DNA of 35,693 nt from Plectonema radiosum NIES-515 (GCF_025753815.1 NZ_JAOWRF010000297.1:1-35693), one strand, 5' to 3'; positions 15,729 to 24,141 are shown, numbered from the stretch's first letter. A program made the numbers and translations. The notes: generated by a model from the letters alone, not told the origin.

Positions 15729-16229
15729 TGTTTACGCTCCAAGAATTAACCATCTTTACTGATGTGACAAAAGTTAATTGATTCACTCAACTTTCATGGT
15801 TACAAAGAACTGACAGATATGCAATTCTCTCGCTCTTTGTAGCATCGATTACAGGCTCTGGTCATAACTTTCAGTATAAAAAATGCAAACTAATGTGCCA
15901 TTTTTTACGGGGCATGTCTAATTAGACGCCAATGTAAAAAATTTTTTCTTAGTTCAAGCCCCATTTGTTGATGAATGAGGTATTTTATCCTTCATATTTG
16001 AGCCTTCAGTTGACCTTGACGAGTTGCAATAATGAGTCAAAATTATATACTAATAGTTGTCCGAAAAAAACTTTTTGTTACCCATATTTTAATTTTTATT
16101 TGCTTTTGTTCATACTATATCTTTTGTTACCTAGACAAACCAGCTGGTTCAAAAAATTCTCTATTTAGAGGTAGCACTGCCCCTAGTCGCTGGTAATGTG
16201 AATATTTTACTATTAGCGATCGCCAGAAA
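15729..16229. other. Gap between sepF and pipY
   Basis: About 500 bp, AT-rich, with no ORF I accept; the open frame on the plus strand at 15965-16168 is Phe/Leu-rich and has no recognisable content. It should contain the sepF promoter (minus strand, near 15750-15850). No tRNA or other structured RNA seen. Confidence 0.6.
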
Positions 16230-16284
16230 TTAATTATGCGTTGCCCGAAATCCTTGTAGAGACGCGAAATTTCGCGTCTCTACA
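16230..16284. repeat. Perfect 30-nt palindrome with conserved tail
   Basis: 16255-16284 is an exact palindrome (TGTAGAGACGCGAAA and its complement). Next to it at 16230-16254 is a segment containing ATGCGTTGCCCGAAAT that recurs, inverted, at about 21649-21673 beside another copy of the TGTAGAGAC arm. It lies 20 bp beyond the pipY stop, so it may also end the pipXY transcript. Confidence 0.85.
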
Positions 16285-16304
16285 TATGACTTTGGAGATG
16301 TCTA

Positions 16305-16970
16305 TTAGCGATCGCCAAACAATATCGTTCCCAATCTTACCATTGTTGCACCCGCCTGCACTGCCAGTTGATAGTCGCCAGACATCCCCATCGAAAGCTG
16401 CTGCATTTTTATATTTGACCAGTTTTGTCTCTCGATTTCTTCAGCTAGCTCGCGGGTACGATTAAATACAGAAATTGTTTCTGCATCATCCAATCCAGCA
16501 GGAGGGATTGTCATCAAACCCTGTATTTTCAAATTTTTGCATTGATTGAGTGCTGGTAAGTCAGCTAATAATTGTGGTGCACTCCAACCAGATTTGTTGA
16601 GATCAAAAAGAATTTTCACCTGTAGACAAACTTGGGGACTCACCCCTAACTCTAGCCCTAATTGATTTAGACGCTGCACCAGTTGTAAATTATCTACAGA
16701 GTGAATCCAAGTGAATTGGGAAAGCGCTTTTTTGGCTTTATTGCTTTGCAAATGTCCAATAAAGTGCCAGGTGATATCTGTTAAGTCTTGTAATTCAACT
16801 TGTTTGCTGGTAGCTTCTTGAATGCGACTCTCAGCAAAATCGCGTACACCTGCGGCATAAGCAGAACGCATTACTTCGGTAGAAACTTGCTTGGTGACAG
16901 CAATCAACCGAACTGAATCCGGAAGTGAGGAGCGGATTGTGGTAATACGTTCGTTAATCGAACTACTCAT
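16305..16970 (-). CDS. pipY: PLP homeostasis protein PipY (YggS/PLPBP family)
   Basis: 221 residues. The pyridoxal-phosphate lysine is Lys27 in IAVTKQV; further family motifs are RDFAESRIQEA (about 45-55), WHFIGHLQSNKAKK (about 68-81) and SMGMSGDYQLA near 193-203. It is a single-domain PLP-binding TIM barrel involved in vitamin B6 and amino-acid homeostasis, with no known catalysis. The ATG overlaps the pipX stop by four bases (ATGA), so the two are translationally coupled. Confidence 0.95.
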   Translation of the reverse strand: MSSSINERITTIRSSLPDSVRLIAVTKQVSTEVMRSAYAAGVRDFAESRIQEATSKQVELQDLTDITWHFIGHLQSNKAKKALSQFTWIHSVDNLQLVQRLNQLGLELGVSPQVCLQVKILFDLNKSGWSAPQLLADLPALNQCKNLKIQGLMTIPPAGLDDAETISVFNRTRELAEEIERQNWSNIKMQQLSMGMSGDYQLAVQAGATMVRLGTILFGDR

Positions 16971-17245
16971 TGGAAGGTGCGTTGGAAAACACCCTGAAGC
17001 TGCTCGTACTCCTGAGAGTTTCCAGTGCGACGCAGGGTTCGCAAGCGACTTTCCAGCATCATTCGGGCTTCGGTACGTCCTATAGACTGAAATTTGATTC
17101 CTTTACCGTCTGTTCCCACCAAAAAAAATAAGCGTTGAGCGTACAGTGTAGTAAACATCTCTTGGTTTTCATCAACCATACAGATTCTGTAGAGCAAACC
17201 CCAAGTTGGATGATTTATGTAAGTTTCCGAGTTTTCTGAGTTCAT
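16967..17245 (-). CDS. pipX: PipX, NtcA co-activator and PII partner
   Basis: 92 residues with a Tudor-like N-terminal part (HPTWGLLYRICMVDENQEMF) and C-terminal helices (TEARMMLESRLRTLRR). PipX is exclusive to cyanobacteria; it binds either PII (GlnB) or 2-oxoglutarate-loaded NtcA and so links nitrogen status to transcription. Coupled to pipY. I found no clear GTA-N8-TAC NtcA site directly upstream. Confidence 0.96.
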   Translation of the reverse strand: MNSENSETYINHPTWGLLYRICMVDENQEMFTTLYAQRLFFLVGTDGKGIKFQSIGRTEARMMLESRLRTLRRTGNSQEYEQLQGVFQRTFQ

Positions 17246-17760
17246 TTAATAGTGAAGGTATAAGTACATATATCTTCTCGCCATGAAATACAAACATTCA
17301 AACGATAATAACTTTATCTGGACAGAATATTTGCTCAAAATGCGAGCATACAACCAACTTTTGATGTCTATGAGGGTTTATTAAGACATTGATGTAGTTC
17401 AAGAGTGGGCTTTTGGAGAATAAAAGTAGTACTTGACTTGCAGCAGTGCGGTACGGTTTAAAGTATAAGCATTGTTGTGGCTAGACTCAATTGCGATTGG
17501 GAACAAGGCACAAAACAGTCCCTACCCTCTCCCATGCTGCCATAATTGCTGCCCCTTGCGTGTGCAAAATTGCCAAGAATCCACCTGAAACTTCTGATTA
17601 TCAAATCAATGGGAGTGCGATCGCTTTTATTTGGGTAAGGACTTTCAAGTAAAGTAGCGATTCGGGAATCCTTGTGATCAAAGAAATTTGCGAATATCTC
17701 GGAATCGGTGCAATTTTCGTTCCTAGAGCGATCGCTAATACCAAGGCTTGATCCTATGGT
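17246..17760. other. 515-bp gap between pipX and the cbiQ-like gene
   Basis: No credible gene on either strand and no convincing structured RNA. It contains two HIP1-type sites (near 17618 and 17728) and probably the pipX promoter near 17250-17300. Confidence 0.6.
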
Positions 17761-18690
17761 TTAAGAAACCTCACTTCCAACAGCTAACCGCACTACCCAA
17801 AATAAAACTAAAGTTGCGATCGCTACCCAATCACGAGTTTTAAGCCGTAATTCGTGCCATTGTACGCGATGTTCGTTAGGACTGGTAAAGCCCCGCACCA
17901 TCATTGCACTAGCCATTTGTTCTGCCCGTAATAGCAAATTCTCTAACAGTCTTTCTGCTACCAGCAGCCAAAGTTTAACGCTTCCTTTCAATCCTAGCTT
18001 TTTCCAATTTATTGCTCTTGTCATCACAGAGCGAATTAAATTTTGCACTTCTTCTAAAACTAGGGGGATAAACCGCAACGACAAAGTTAAAGTCAAAGTC
18101 AATTCGGTGACAGGCACTTTCAACCGTCTTAGGGGTTGCATTAAGCTTTCTATAGCTGCGGTGATTTCTTCGGGTGCGGTTGTCAGCAGATACAAGTTGG
18201 TGCTGTAAATTAAAGTAAATAACATTGCACTCAAGCTGACTGCCAAATCTAAAGAGCGACGAGTGACTTTTAATGCTCCGGCTTCCAGAACTACGTAACT
18301 ATATTCTTTAGGATTCTTAACTTGCTTTTTTGAGCTTTGTGCTTGTTCTGACTTCGCTTTGTTTAATTGTGAACTCTCGACAGTGGGAAGACGCGGTTGA
18401 TAATTTATACCCAGTCCATCGGGACTGATAGCGGCAATTAAAAGTACAAGAAAAGAGACTGTCAACAACCAACCCATTTGCTGTTGCCATACTCGCACAG
18501 GAATTTTGGCTATGAGGGTAGCGACAATTAAAATTAATACCAGTAATACCCGCCACTCGTTTTTCGCGTATATATACGTAGTTAAAAAGCTCATCAACCA
18601 GAAAAACTTGACACGCGGATCGAGTTTATGCAGCCAAGTTATCGGTTGTTCGAGGTAAAGACCAATTGGAAGCGATCGCAGTAAATCCAT
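17761..18690 (-). CDS. CbiQ/EcfT-type energy-coupling transmembrane protein
   Basis: 309 residues from the ATG at 18690 (a TTG six bases earlier adds two residues). Membrane segments lie at about 28-58, 73-92 and 145-170 and near the C-terminus. The coupling region contains SLMQPLRRLKVP and SAMMVRGF, the place of the Ala-Arg-Gly signatures of T components. A charged insert of about 35 residues (near 95-135) is characteristic of the cyanobacterial version. T components join substrate-binding S proteins to ATPases in ECF vitamin/metal importers; no A or S gene is nearby, so the substrate cannot be inferred. It lies 251 bp downstream of der, separated by tandem repeats. Confidence 0.85.
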   Translation of the reverse strand: MDLLRSLPIGLYLEQPITWLHKLDPRVKFFWLMSFLTTYIYAKNEWRVLLVLILIVATLIAKIPVRVWQQQMGWLLTVSFLVLLIAAISPDGLGINYQPRLPTVESSQLNKAKSEQAQSSKKQVKNPKEYSYVVLEAGALKVTRRSLDLAVSLSAMLFTLIYSTNLYLLTTAPEEITAAIESLMQPLRRLKVPVTELTLTLTLSLRFIPLVLEEVQNLIRSVMTRAINWKKLGLKGSVKLWLLVAERLLENLLLRAEQMASAMMVRGFTSPNEHRVQWHELRLKTRDWVAIATLVLFWVVRLAVGSEVS

Positions 18691-18941
18691 TATCAAGTGA
18701 GGAGTGAGGAGTGAGGATTTAGGAGTTGGAAATTAAAATACTCCACAATTTATAACTCATAACTCATAACTCATATATCAAGTGAGGAGTGAGGAGTTAG
18801 GAGTTGGAAATTAAAATACTCCACAATTTATAACTCATAACTCATAACTCATATATCAAGTGAGGAGTCAGGAGTGAGGAGTTAGGAGTTGGAAATTAAA
18901 ATACTCCACAATTTATAACTCATAACTCATAACTCATAACT
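18691..18941. repeat. Three tandem 78-88 bp units filling the der-cbiQ gap
   Basis: Units start at 18691, 18776 and 18854 with TATCAAGTGAGGAG. Each has GAGGAGTTAGGAGTTGG, the constant middle ATTAAAATACTCCACAATTT, and TAACTCA heptamers. The GAGTTAG and TAACTCA ends are partly complementary, so every unit can fold. The array fills the entire gap, from the der stop codon to the cbiQ start codon. Confidence 0.93.
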
Positions 18942-20306
18942 CTATTTGACGCGAGTTGCTCTATTGACATTACCACTTTCCATGTCACGCACTTTCTTAC
19001 TCCGCCACAATAAACGAATCGGTGTGCCTTTAAATCCTAATTGTTTCCGGAATTGTCCCTCAATGTAACGCCGGTAGTTTTCATTGAAGCGTTTTGCCTC
19101 ATTGACAAACAGCGCTATTGTCGGGGGTTGGCTGGTGACTTGCGTGCCATAATAAATCTTACCTTGGCGTCCGCCGCGTGAAGCTGGGGGCGAATGCCAG
19201 CTAACTGCTTCTTCCAAGACTTCGTTAATTACCGATGTGCTGACGCGACGTTTATGCGATTCGGCTGCGGTGTTCACCAATTCTAAAATCTTTTCTACGC
19301 GCTGTCCGGTGACGGCACTGACAAAAATTGTTTCTGCCCAATCGGTGAAATGCAGGTTTTGTTGTAAAAGTTTTTCGTGATCGTAGATGGTGTAAGAGTC
19401 TTTTTCCACAACATCCCACTTATTAACGACAACAATACAAGCTCGACCTTCTTCAATAATTCGCCCAGCTAATTTTTGGTCTTGCTCGGTGACACCATCT
19501 ACGGCATCTATTATTAATAGAACCACATCGGCGCGGCGAATCGCTTTAAATGCGCGGTTGATGCTAAAGAATTCTGTACCGTATTCAATGTGTTTCTTTT
19601 TTCTAATTCCAGCAGTGTCAATTAAGCGGTAGGTTTGTCCGTCTCGTTCTACCACGGTATCAATTGCATCGCGGGTTGTGCCCGAAATAGGACTGACGAT
19701 CGCTCTTTCTTCACCGACGAAAGCATTCAATAAGCTTGATTTACCGACATTTGGACGACCGATAATTGCCACATTTATTTCATTATTGTGTGGTATATTT
19801 TCGACTATTGGTAGATGGTTAATTAACTCATCGAGTAATTCACCTGTACCGTTACCATGAATACCAGATACGGGGAATGGTTCACCTAATCCTAATTGCC
19901 AAAATTCTGAAGCTTGAACTAAACCTTGATCTGGGGATTCACATTTATTTACAGCAACCAAAACGGGTACAGGTTGGTGACGTAACCACTCAGCAATTTC
20001 CTCATCAGCCGATGTTAATCCACCTTGACCATCAACAATAAAGATCGCGGCACTTGCTTCTGAGAGTGCCAAAGTTGCTTGTTGGAGAATCAGGGGTAAA
20101 AATTCTGTTTGATCGTTAAATACTAAACCACCAGTATCGACTACGAGATATTCGCGATCGCTCCAGTAAGCTGGTAGATAAGTGCGATCGCGTGTCACTC
20201 CTGGTTCATCGTGAACAATCGCTGACTGTTGTCCAGCCAAACGATTGACCAGGGTGGATTTGCCCACATTCGGGCGTCCGATAATTGCAACAATAGGTAA
20301 CTTCAT
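18942..20306 (-). CDS. der: Ribosome assembly GTPase Der (EngA)
   Basis: 454 residues with two tandem GTPase domains, the hallmark of Der. P-loops are GRPNVGKS at 10-17 and 183-190; switch motifs DTGG (57-60) and DTAG; NKCE and NKWD for guanine recognition; then a KH-like C-terminal domain. It acts in 50S subunit assembly. The ATG at 20306 is unambiguous. Confidence 0.97.
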   Translation of the reverse strand: MKLPIVAIIGRPNVGKSTLVNRLAGQQSAIVHDEPGVTRDRTYLPAYWSDREYLVVDTGGLVFNDQTEFLPLILQQATLALSEASAAIFIVDGQGGLTSADEEIAEWLRHQPVPVLVAVNKCESPDQGLVQASEFWQLGLGEPFPVSGIHGNGTGELLDELINHLPIVENIPHNNEINVAIIGRPNVGKSSLLNAFVGEERAIVSPISGTTRDAIDTVVERDGQTYRLIDTAGIRKKKHIEYGTEFFSINRAFKAIRRADVVLLIIDAVDGVTEQDQKLAGRIIEEGRACIVVVNKWDVVEKDSYTIYDHEKLLQQNLHFTDWAETIFVSAVTGQRVEKILELVNTAAESHKRRVSTSVINEVLEEAVSWHSPPASRGGRQGKIYYGTQVTSQPPTIALFVNEAKRFNENYRRYIEGQFRKQLGFKGTPIRLLWRSKKVRDMESGNVNRATRVK

Positions 20307-20403
20307 CTATGGGATGCAGAATACTGCAAATTCCTATTGTAGCGAGTTCGGGTGCAGTTTAGTTGGTGGAGGTAGGCGATCGCGATAAGTCTGAAAATTT
20401 CCC

Positions 20404-20697
20404 TCACCCTTCCTCAAGCCACTCTTCGTAACCACAAGCTAACAGACGCTGTTTAACCTTGGTAATTGCTTCAGCGATCGGTATATCAGTTGACTTTATC
20501 CGATACACATCACTCAAGACAACCCCATAATCTTTACCAGTGTAACAAGCTAGAACTTCTGCTAAATTTCGATCCGACATTTCATCATAAAGTAATGCCA
20601 ACAGCGGCAAATAGGCTTGTGATTCTATCCCATTGGGGAAGGCACATTTAATCAAATGATAGGTGCTTTGTAGATGAGGTGCAATACTTACTTGCAT
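20404..20697 (-). CDS. DUF3349-like small protein
   Basis: 97 residues, all-helical, soluble. The pattern (CAFPNGIESQAYLPLLALL, then MSDRNLAEVLA, then EAITKVKQRLLACGYE) looks like DUF3349, better known from actinobacteria. Function unknown. It starts two bases after the stop of the 48-codon ORF and is probably co-transcribed with it. Family assignment is by eye. Confidence 0.65.
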   Translation of the reverse strand: MQVSIAPHLQSTYHLIKCAFPNGIESQAYLPLLALLYDEMSDRNLAEVLACYTGKDYGVVLSDVYRIKSTDIPIAEAITKVKQRLLACGYEEWLEEG

Positions 20698-20699
20698 AA

Positions 20700-20846
20700 T
20701 TAATTACCTGTTAAAGGACAAGGTGAATGTATGTAAACATTAAAATCCACACCTTGAGCGCTTGCTGCTCTGACAGCTTTAGCATCGGCTGTAGTAGTGA
20801 AAATGCCCAAGCGATCGCCTGTTCCTAAAATAATAATATCGTTCAC
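20700..20846 (-). CDS. Predicted 48-residue protein, GTG start
   Basis: A short ORF with a protein-like sequence: IIILGTGDRLGIFTTTADAK, then VRAASAQG, ending VYIHSPCPLTGN. It begins at GTG 20846 and stops two bases before the DUF3349-like gene, which suggests an operon. The start falls 10 bp from the divergent ATG of the nuclease-like gene. It could be a small conserved protein or the end of a longer gene whose start was lost; a stop lies 17 codons upstream in frame. No family recognised. Confidence 0.5.
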   Translation of the reverse strand: MNDIIILGTGDRLGIFTTTADAKAVRAASAQGVDFNVYIHSPCPLTGN

Positions 20847-20856
20847 ACTTAATACT

Positions 20857-21489
20857 ATGACGCAAATAATCCAAGCAAAAGATATAGACTTACGCTACTT
20901 AATCGATAGATTTGGGATTCAGCTAGTTGAAAATGACCAATTCTTCCGCGAGTGGCAAGATAATCTCCCAGAAATAACTGATTTACATAAACAGCTTTTA
21001 AACAAAGTAAAAGCAGGTTTCATCAATGTTCTGAATTACCCACCAATGCTTGAAGATGTCGTCAAAATGGCGGTACTTGATCCCATTTTGTTTATTGCCG
21101 ACTTCTACTTAAATCCTTTTTATGTAAAATCAGAGGAATCTATTGATATTGTCACAGAAGATGAAGGTGTAATTGTCAAAGGAAGAATTGACACTTTAAT
21201 TTTAAAAGACCAATTTTGGGTGATGGTCATTGAATCCAAAAGAGCATCTTACTCAATTGAAGAAGGATTAGCGCAAATTCTCGCTTATATGCTAGCAAAT
21301 CCTCATCCTGAAAAACCTAGCTTTGGTATGATTACTACAGGCGGTAGCTTCATTTTCATCAAATTAGTTAAAGGCGAAATTGTACAGTATGCGACATCAA
21401 AGTTGTTTGCAATTCGCAACCCTGGAAATGATTTATATAACGTTTTCAGAATACTTAAACGTCTCAGTCAATTAGTGATTAATGGTTAA
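20857..21489 (+). CDS. PD-(D/E)XK nuclease-like protein (restriction-type)
   Basis: 210 residues from the ATG at 20857; the frame is open 20 codons further up, but that part overlaps the divergent ORF and is Lys/Pro/Ile-rich with no family look. The core has a GRIDTLIL strand followed by VMVIESKRA, an Asp then Glu-x-Lys as in PD-(D/E)XK enzymes, and a following helix EEGLAQILAYML. Similar proteins are common in filamentous cyanobacteria, often annotated as restriction-endonuclease-like, and usually without a methylase partner; none is present here. Confidence 0.7.
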   Translation: MTQIIQAKDIDLRYLIDRFGIQLVENDQFFREWQDNLPEITDLHKQLLNKVKAGFINVLNYPPMLEDVVKMAVLDPILFIADFYLNPFYVKSEESIDIVTEDEGVIVKGRIDTLILKDQFWVMVIESKRASYSIEEGLAQILAYMLANPHPEKPSFGMITTGGSFIFIKLVKGEIVQYATSKLFAIRNPGNDLYNVFRILKRLSQLVING

Positions 21490-21617
21490 TATGGCTTTTT
21501 TACCGAAACTCAGACTTTCTAGTATGTAGTTATATCAGAAATATTTGGCAATTTTTACGTATATGCAGAACGAAGAAACAATCTGGATCGTCACTGGACA
21601 ACCTATTTTAAAATGAA

Positions 21618-21673
21618 TGTAGAGACTATTCTGTGCTACGTCTAATCAAGGGTTTCGGGCAACGCATAATTAA
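21618..21673. repeat. Degenerate copy of the TGTAGAGAC palindromic element
   Basis: TGTAGAGACTATTCTGTGCT and CACGTCT-like remains of the second arm, then TTTCGGGCAACGCATAATTA. The first part matches, inverted, the hairpin at 34436-34466; the second part matches the tail at 16230-16254. Confidence 0.7.
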
Positions 21674-21799
21674 ATTCGGTCGATGTGTACTGATGATACT
21701 CCGCAAATAACAATTCCGGAATAAGTATATACTGAGACAATACAAGAAATTTAGAAGAAGGTTTAGTTTTTGAGGATGAGACAGGACGAGAGAAGCTAA

Positions 21800-22215
21800 G
21801 TTGTTCCACAAGCGCTAGCTGGATTATTTGAATTGTTCGGGGATCGTCGGGTGGAGTCTGTATTGCTGAATGCTTGCTATTCTGAACATCAAGCCAAAGC
21901 GATCGCTCAACATATAGCAAAGGGCATTTTGGATTTAGTGTGCAGAAGCACATTTGGCAAAGCCTTGGAGGGAAACCAGGTGTATTTAATGAAAAAACTT
22001 GGTTTAATTTTGGGGAACGTGTAGGATGGCGAACAACAAGACATCATCAGATTTTGTTCGCTACTTGGACTTCTAGAGAATGGTCTTATTATTCTCAAAT
22101 AAACTTTAACCAAAATGCTCCAGAAGGACATCTCCCCCGACTATGGGACGAATGGCGAGGTGGGGTTGAGGTTGGCTTGATCGCGTTGAGGCTTGAAATC
22201 TGTAATATAAGTTAA
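21800..22215 (+). pseudogene. CHAT-GUN4 fusion gene remnant
   Basis: Two pieces in different frames. Piece 1 (21800 to about 21921) reads PQALAGLFELFG and SVLLNACYSEHQAKAIAQHI, the end of a CHAT (caspase-like) protease domain with its NACYS motif. Piece 2 (about 21908 to 22215, another frame) reads GHFGFSVQKHIWQSLGG, NFGERVGWR and APEGHLPRLW, the pattern of a GUN4 domain. A start and most of the CHAT domain are missing and the pieces need a frameshift to join, so this is a dead gene. Filamentous cyanobacteria carry many proteins pairing caspase-like or kinase domains with GUN4. The 300 bp before it hold only the repeat at 21618. Confidence 0.7.
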
Positions 22216-22236
22216 TCACGATAAACAAGATGCCCG

Positions 22237-22349
22237 ACTTCTTTGATAAGTTGGGGATCTGAAGTATTTCAAATCAACTCTACTGAATTTACTGAAGAAG
22301 GATTAGACGAATATACAGAATTTTTGAAACAAGAAGACGTAAAATGACC
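22237..22349 (+). pseudogene. Short coding remnant after a palindrome
   Basis: A near-palindrome (CCCGACTT and AAGTTGGGG, about 22232-22256) runs into an open stretch reading EVFQINSTEFTEEGLDEYTE and ending FLKQEDVK before TGA. It looks like the tail of a protein with no start. Origin unknown. Confidence 0.35.
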
Positions 22350-22380
22350 TTTGAGAGAATTGCTCAAAGCCACAAGTCCG

Positions 22381-22429
22381 CCTCAGAATGAATTCTGAGG
22401 CTCATAGCTGAAGTCAGCTTAAGCTGACT
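22381..22429. repeat. REP-like double palindrome, left flank of the transposase
   Basis: CCTCAGAATGAATTCTGAGG (22381-22400, perfect) then, after 11 bp, AGTCAGCTTAAGCTGACT (22412-22429, perfect). It has the same two-palindrome design as the units on the other side of tnpA but in inverted order. Confidence 0.85.
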
Positions 22430-22447
22430 ATGCTCAAATCCCATCAT

Positions 22448-22882
22448 TTATTTGGTAGCTTTTGGACTATCATCTTCATGATTGTGCCGTTCCAAAGATG
22501 AAATTGTAGTGCCATTTGAATGATGTTCCTTCTGATTTTTCACATAATCCACAGCTTGCTCAAGTTGTTTACTTCCTAAAGAAAAAACGCCGTATCCCCG
22601 TTGCCAACCAAACGCATCTTGTAAGGGGGAGAGATGATTGAGATAATGAGCGCTACTACCTTTGATTTTTTGGACAAAATCAGAGATGGAAAGTTTAGGA
22701 GGAATGGAAGCCACTAGATGAATGTGGTTTTCTACACCGCCAATTGCATGGATAATGCTACCCAGTTCATCCGATTTGCCAATTATATAACCATAAAGTT
22801 GGCTTTGGCGATCGCAAGTAATTAACGGCTGACGTTCTTTGGTCGCCCAAATGAGATGATAGTAAAGTCGCCACAGTGCCAT
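22448..22882 (-). CDS. tnpA: HUH tyrosine transposase (IS200/IS605 TnpA or RAYT type)
   Basis: 144 residues from the ATG at 22882; the frame is open 19 codons further, but that extension lies in the duplicated flank and is unlikely to be native. MALWRLYYHLIWATKERQPL is a typical start. The HUH pair is in ENHIHLVAS, and the catalytic Tyr is in DYVKNQKEHH near the C-terminus. Y1 transposases cut and join single-stranded DNA at hairpins. With no tnpB beside it and with double palindromes on both sides, it may be a REP-associated (RAYT) enzyme. All motifs appear intact. Confidence 0.88.
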   Translation of the reverse strand: MALWRLYYHLIWATKERQPLITCDRQSQLYGYIIGKSDELGSIIHAIGGVENHIHLVASIPPKLSISDFVQKIKGSSAHYLNHLSPLQDAFGWQRGYGVFSLGSKQLEQAVDYVKNQKEHHSNGTTISSLERHNHEDDSPKATK

Positions 22883-22903
22883 GAAAGTAATTTTTTGTTT
22901 GCA

Positions 22904-23157
22904 ATGTCCTCCATTTAGTATTCCCGCGATTTTTACCAAATCAAACTAAGACGAAAATCTTCTAGTCGGCTTAAGCCGACTTTAGCTATTAGACTGGGAA
23001 TTCATTCCTAGGCAAGTAGACTCAAGCAAAGGTGTTTTTTTGCGATAAATGTCCTCCATTTAGTATTCCCGCGATTTTTACCAAATCAAACTAAGATGAA
23101 AATCTTCTAGTCGGCTTAAGCCGACTTTAGCTATTAGCCTGGGAATTCATTCCCAGG
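22904..23157. repeat. About 109-bp direct duplication carrying double palindromes
   Basis: Copy A (22904-23012) and copy B (23049-23157) are nearly identical, starting ATGTCCTCCATTTAGTATTC. Each ends in AGTCGGCTTAAGCCGACT (22964-22981; 23109-23126) and a second palindrome, CCTGGGAATTCATTCCCAGG in copy B (23138-23157) and slightly mutated in A. Copy A touches the 5' side of tnpA. Confidence 0.92.
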
Positions 23158-23189
23158 TGGGTAGGCTGATAATACCGAGATTGTAATCT

Positions 23190-23418
23190 TCTAGTCGGCT
23201 TAAACTGATATCTTGCCAGATTCTCAATTAGCCTTCCATCCCACCCGGAAATAAATTTCGGGCTAATAGCTTAAGTCATCGCTCATATGACTAGGTAACA
23301 ATTTCAAGTTATTTTAACTAGTTTAATTTTCAGCCTAAAATTTATTTCAACGCTTATCGCAAATCAAAATATCGGCTTAAGCCGACTTTAACTATTAGCC
23401 TGGGAATGAATTCCCAGG
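23190..23418. repeat. Further REP-like units, two degenerate and one intact
   Basis: A decayed AGTCGGCTTAAACTGAT half-unit at about 23193-23209, an inverted unit with CCCGGAAATAAATTTCGGG then CTAATAGCTTAAG at about 23244-23275, and an intact unit at 23371-23418 (ATCGGCTTAAGCCGACT plus CCTGGGAATGAATTCCCAGG). Confidence 0.8.
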
Positions 23419-23454
23419 TGGGTAGACTCAACCAAATCCGAAACCACCCAAAAA

Positions 23455-24018
23455 TCAAATTAACTCTGCCTCTTCAAATATTTGCCTAACTGTTAATTCC
23501 AAACTAGGAAGGAGCGCATCAACAATCGGCATAGTATCTGTATAAACTTGACTTTAGTCAGCCGAGAAAAACACTTTAATATTTATCGCTTCCGGATCTA
23601 CAATCCAAACTCGTGAAACGACCACCGCAAAATAATCTTTTGCTTTGTCTTCAAACTCCTTCATTGTTTGGTCTGGAGAGATAATTTCAATTACCAATTC
23701 CGGAATTGCTGGACAAGCTTCATTACGTTTCCAACTTTTGGGCAATCGTTCATAAGAAATATACGTCACATCCGGTAAAGGTGCCCAATCTTTACCACGA
23801 CGCTTTAACAAAATTGCCCATTCTGAACCGACTCTACCTTTACCTTTACACCATATATGTAAAAGGATTAATAAAGCTCTTTGCAAAGTCGAATGAAAAT
23901 ACTTTGGTGACACCTTCGCTACTGCATAACCATCAACAAACTCATAGTTTACATCATCTTCAGGAAGCGCCAGAAATTCTTCTAAAGTAAGTTCTTTTTC
24001 TATACTTACCTTAACCAT
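23455..24018 (-). pseudogene. Uma2-family nuclease gene broken by one nonsense codon
   Basis: From ATG 24018 (MVKVSIEKELTLEEFLALP) the frame runs 154 residues to TAA at 23554-23556 and then continues in the same frame for 33 more codons (SQVYTDTMPIVDALLPSLEL, then TVRQIFEEAELI) to TGA at 23455. Together that is about 187 residues, the normal Uma2 (DUF820) length, and the tail is the usual Uma2 ending. The PD-(D/E)XK-like residues in PDVTYIS and ELVIEII are before the stop, so the truncated product might still fold. One base change (for example AAA to TAA) explains the break. Confidence 0.85.
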
Positions 24019-24141
24019 AATATCCATCCTCCTAAGTGCAAAATTGCACAAATTCGTCACCAATTAAATAAACTAAAAACTCTGCGTTACGAGTGCGCTT
24101 ACTCAGCGCTACTCTGCGTTTTTAAACGCTATAATTTTACC

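Noticed and set aside
15965-16168. 67-residue plus-strand ORF between sepF and pipY
   Set aside because: Phe/Leu/Tyr-rich composition from AT-rich DNA, no ribosome site and no recognisable pattern.
17246-17300. NtcA site for pipX
   Set aside because: GTATAAGTAC is near, but GTA and TAC are not separated by eight bases.
18691-18941. CRISPR-like array of three units
   Set aside because: The whole unit is repeated, including the middle, so there are no variable spacers.
21626-22131. Minus-strand ORFs over the CHAT-GUN4 remnant
   Set aside because: Shadow frames of the remnant; the plus-strand frames carry the domain motifs.
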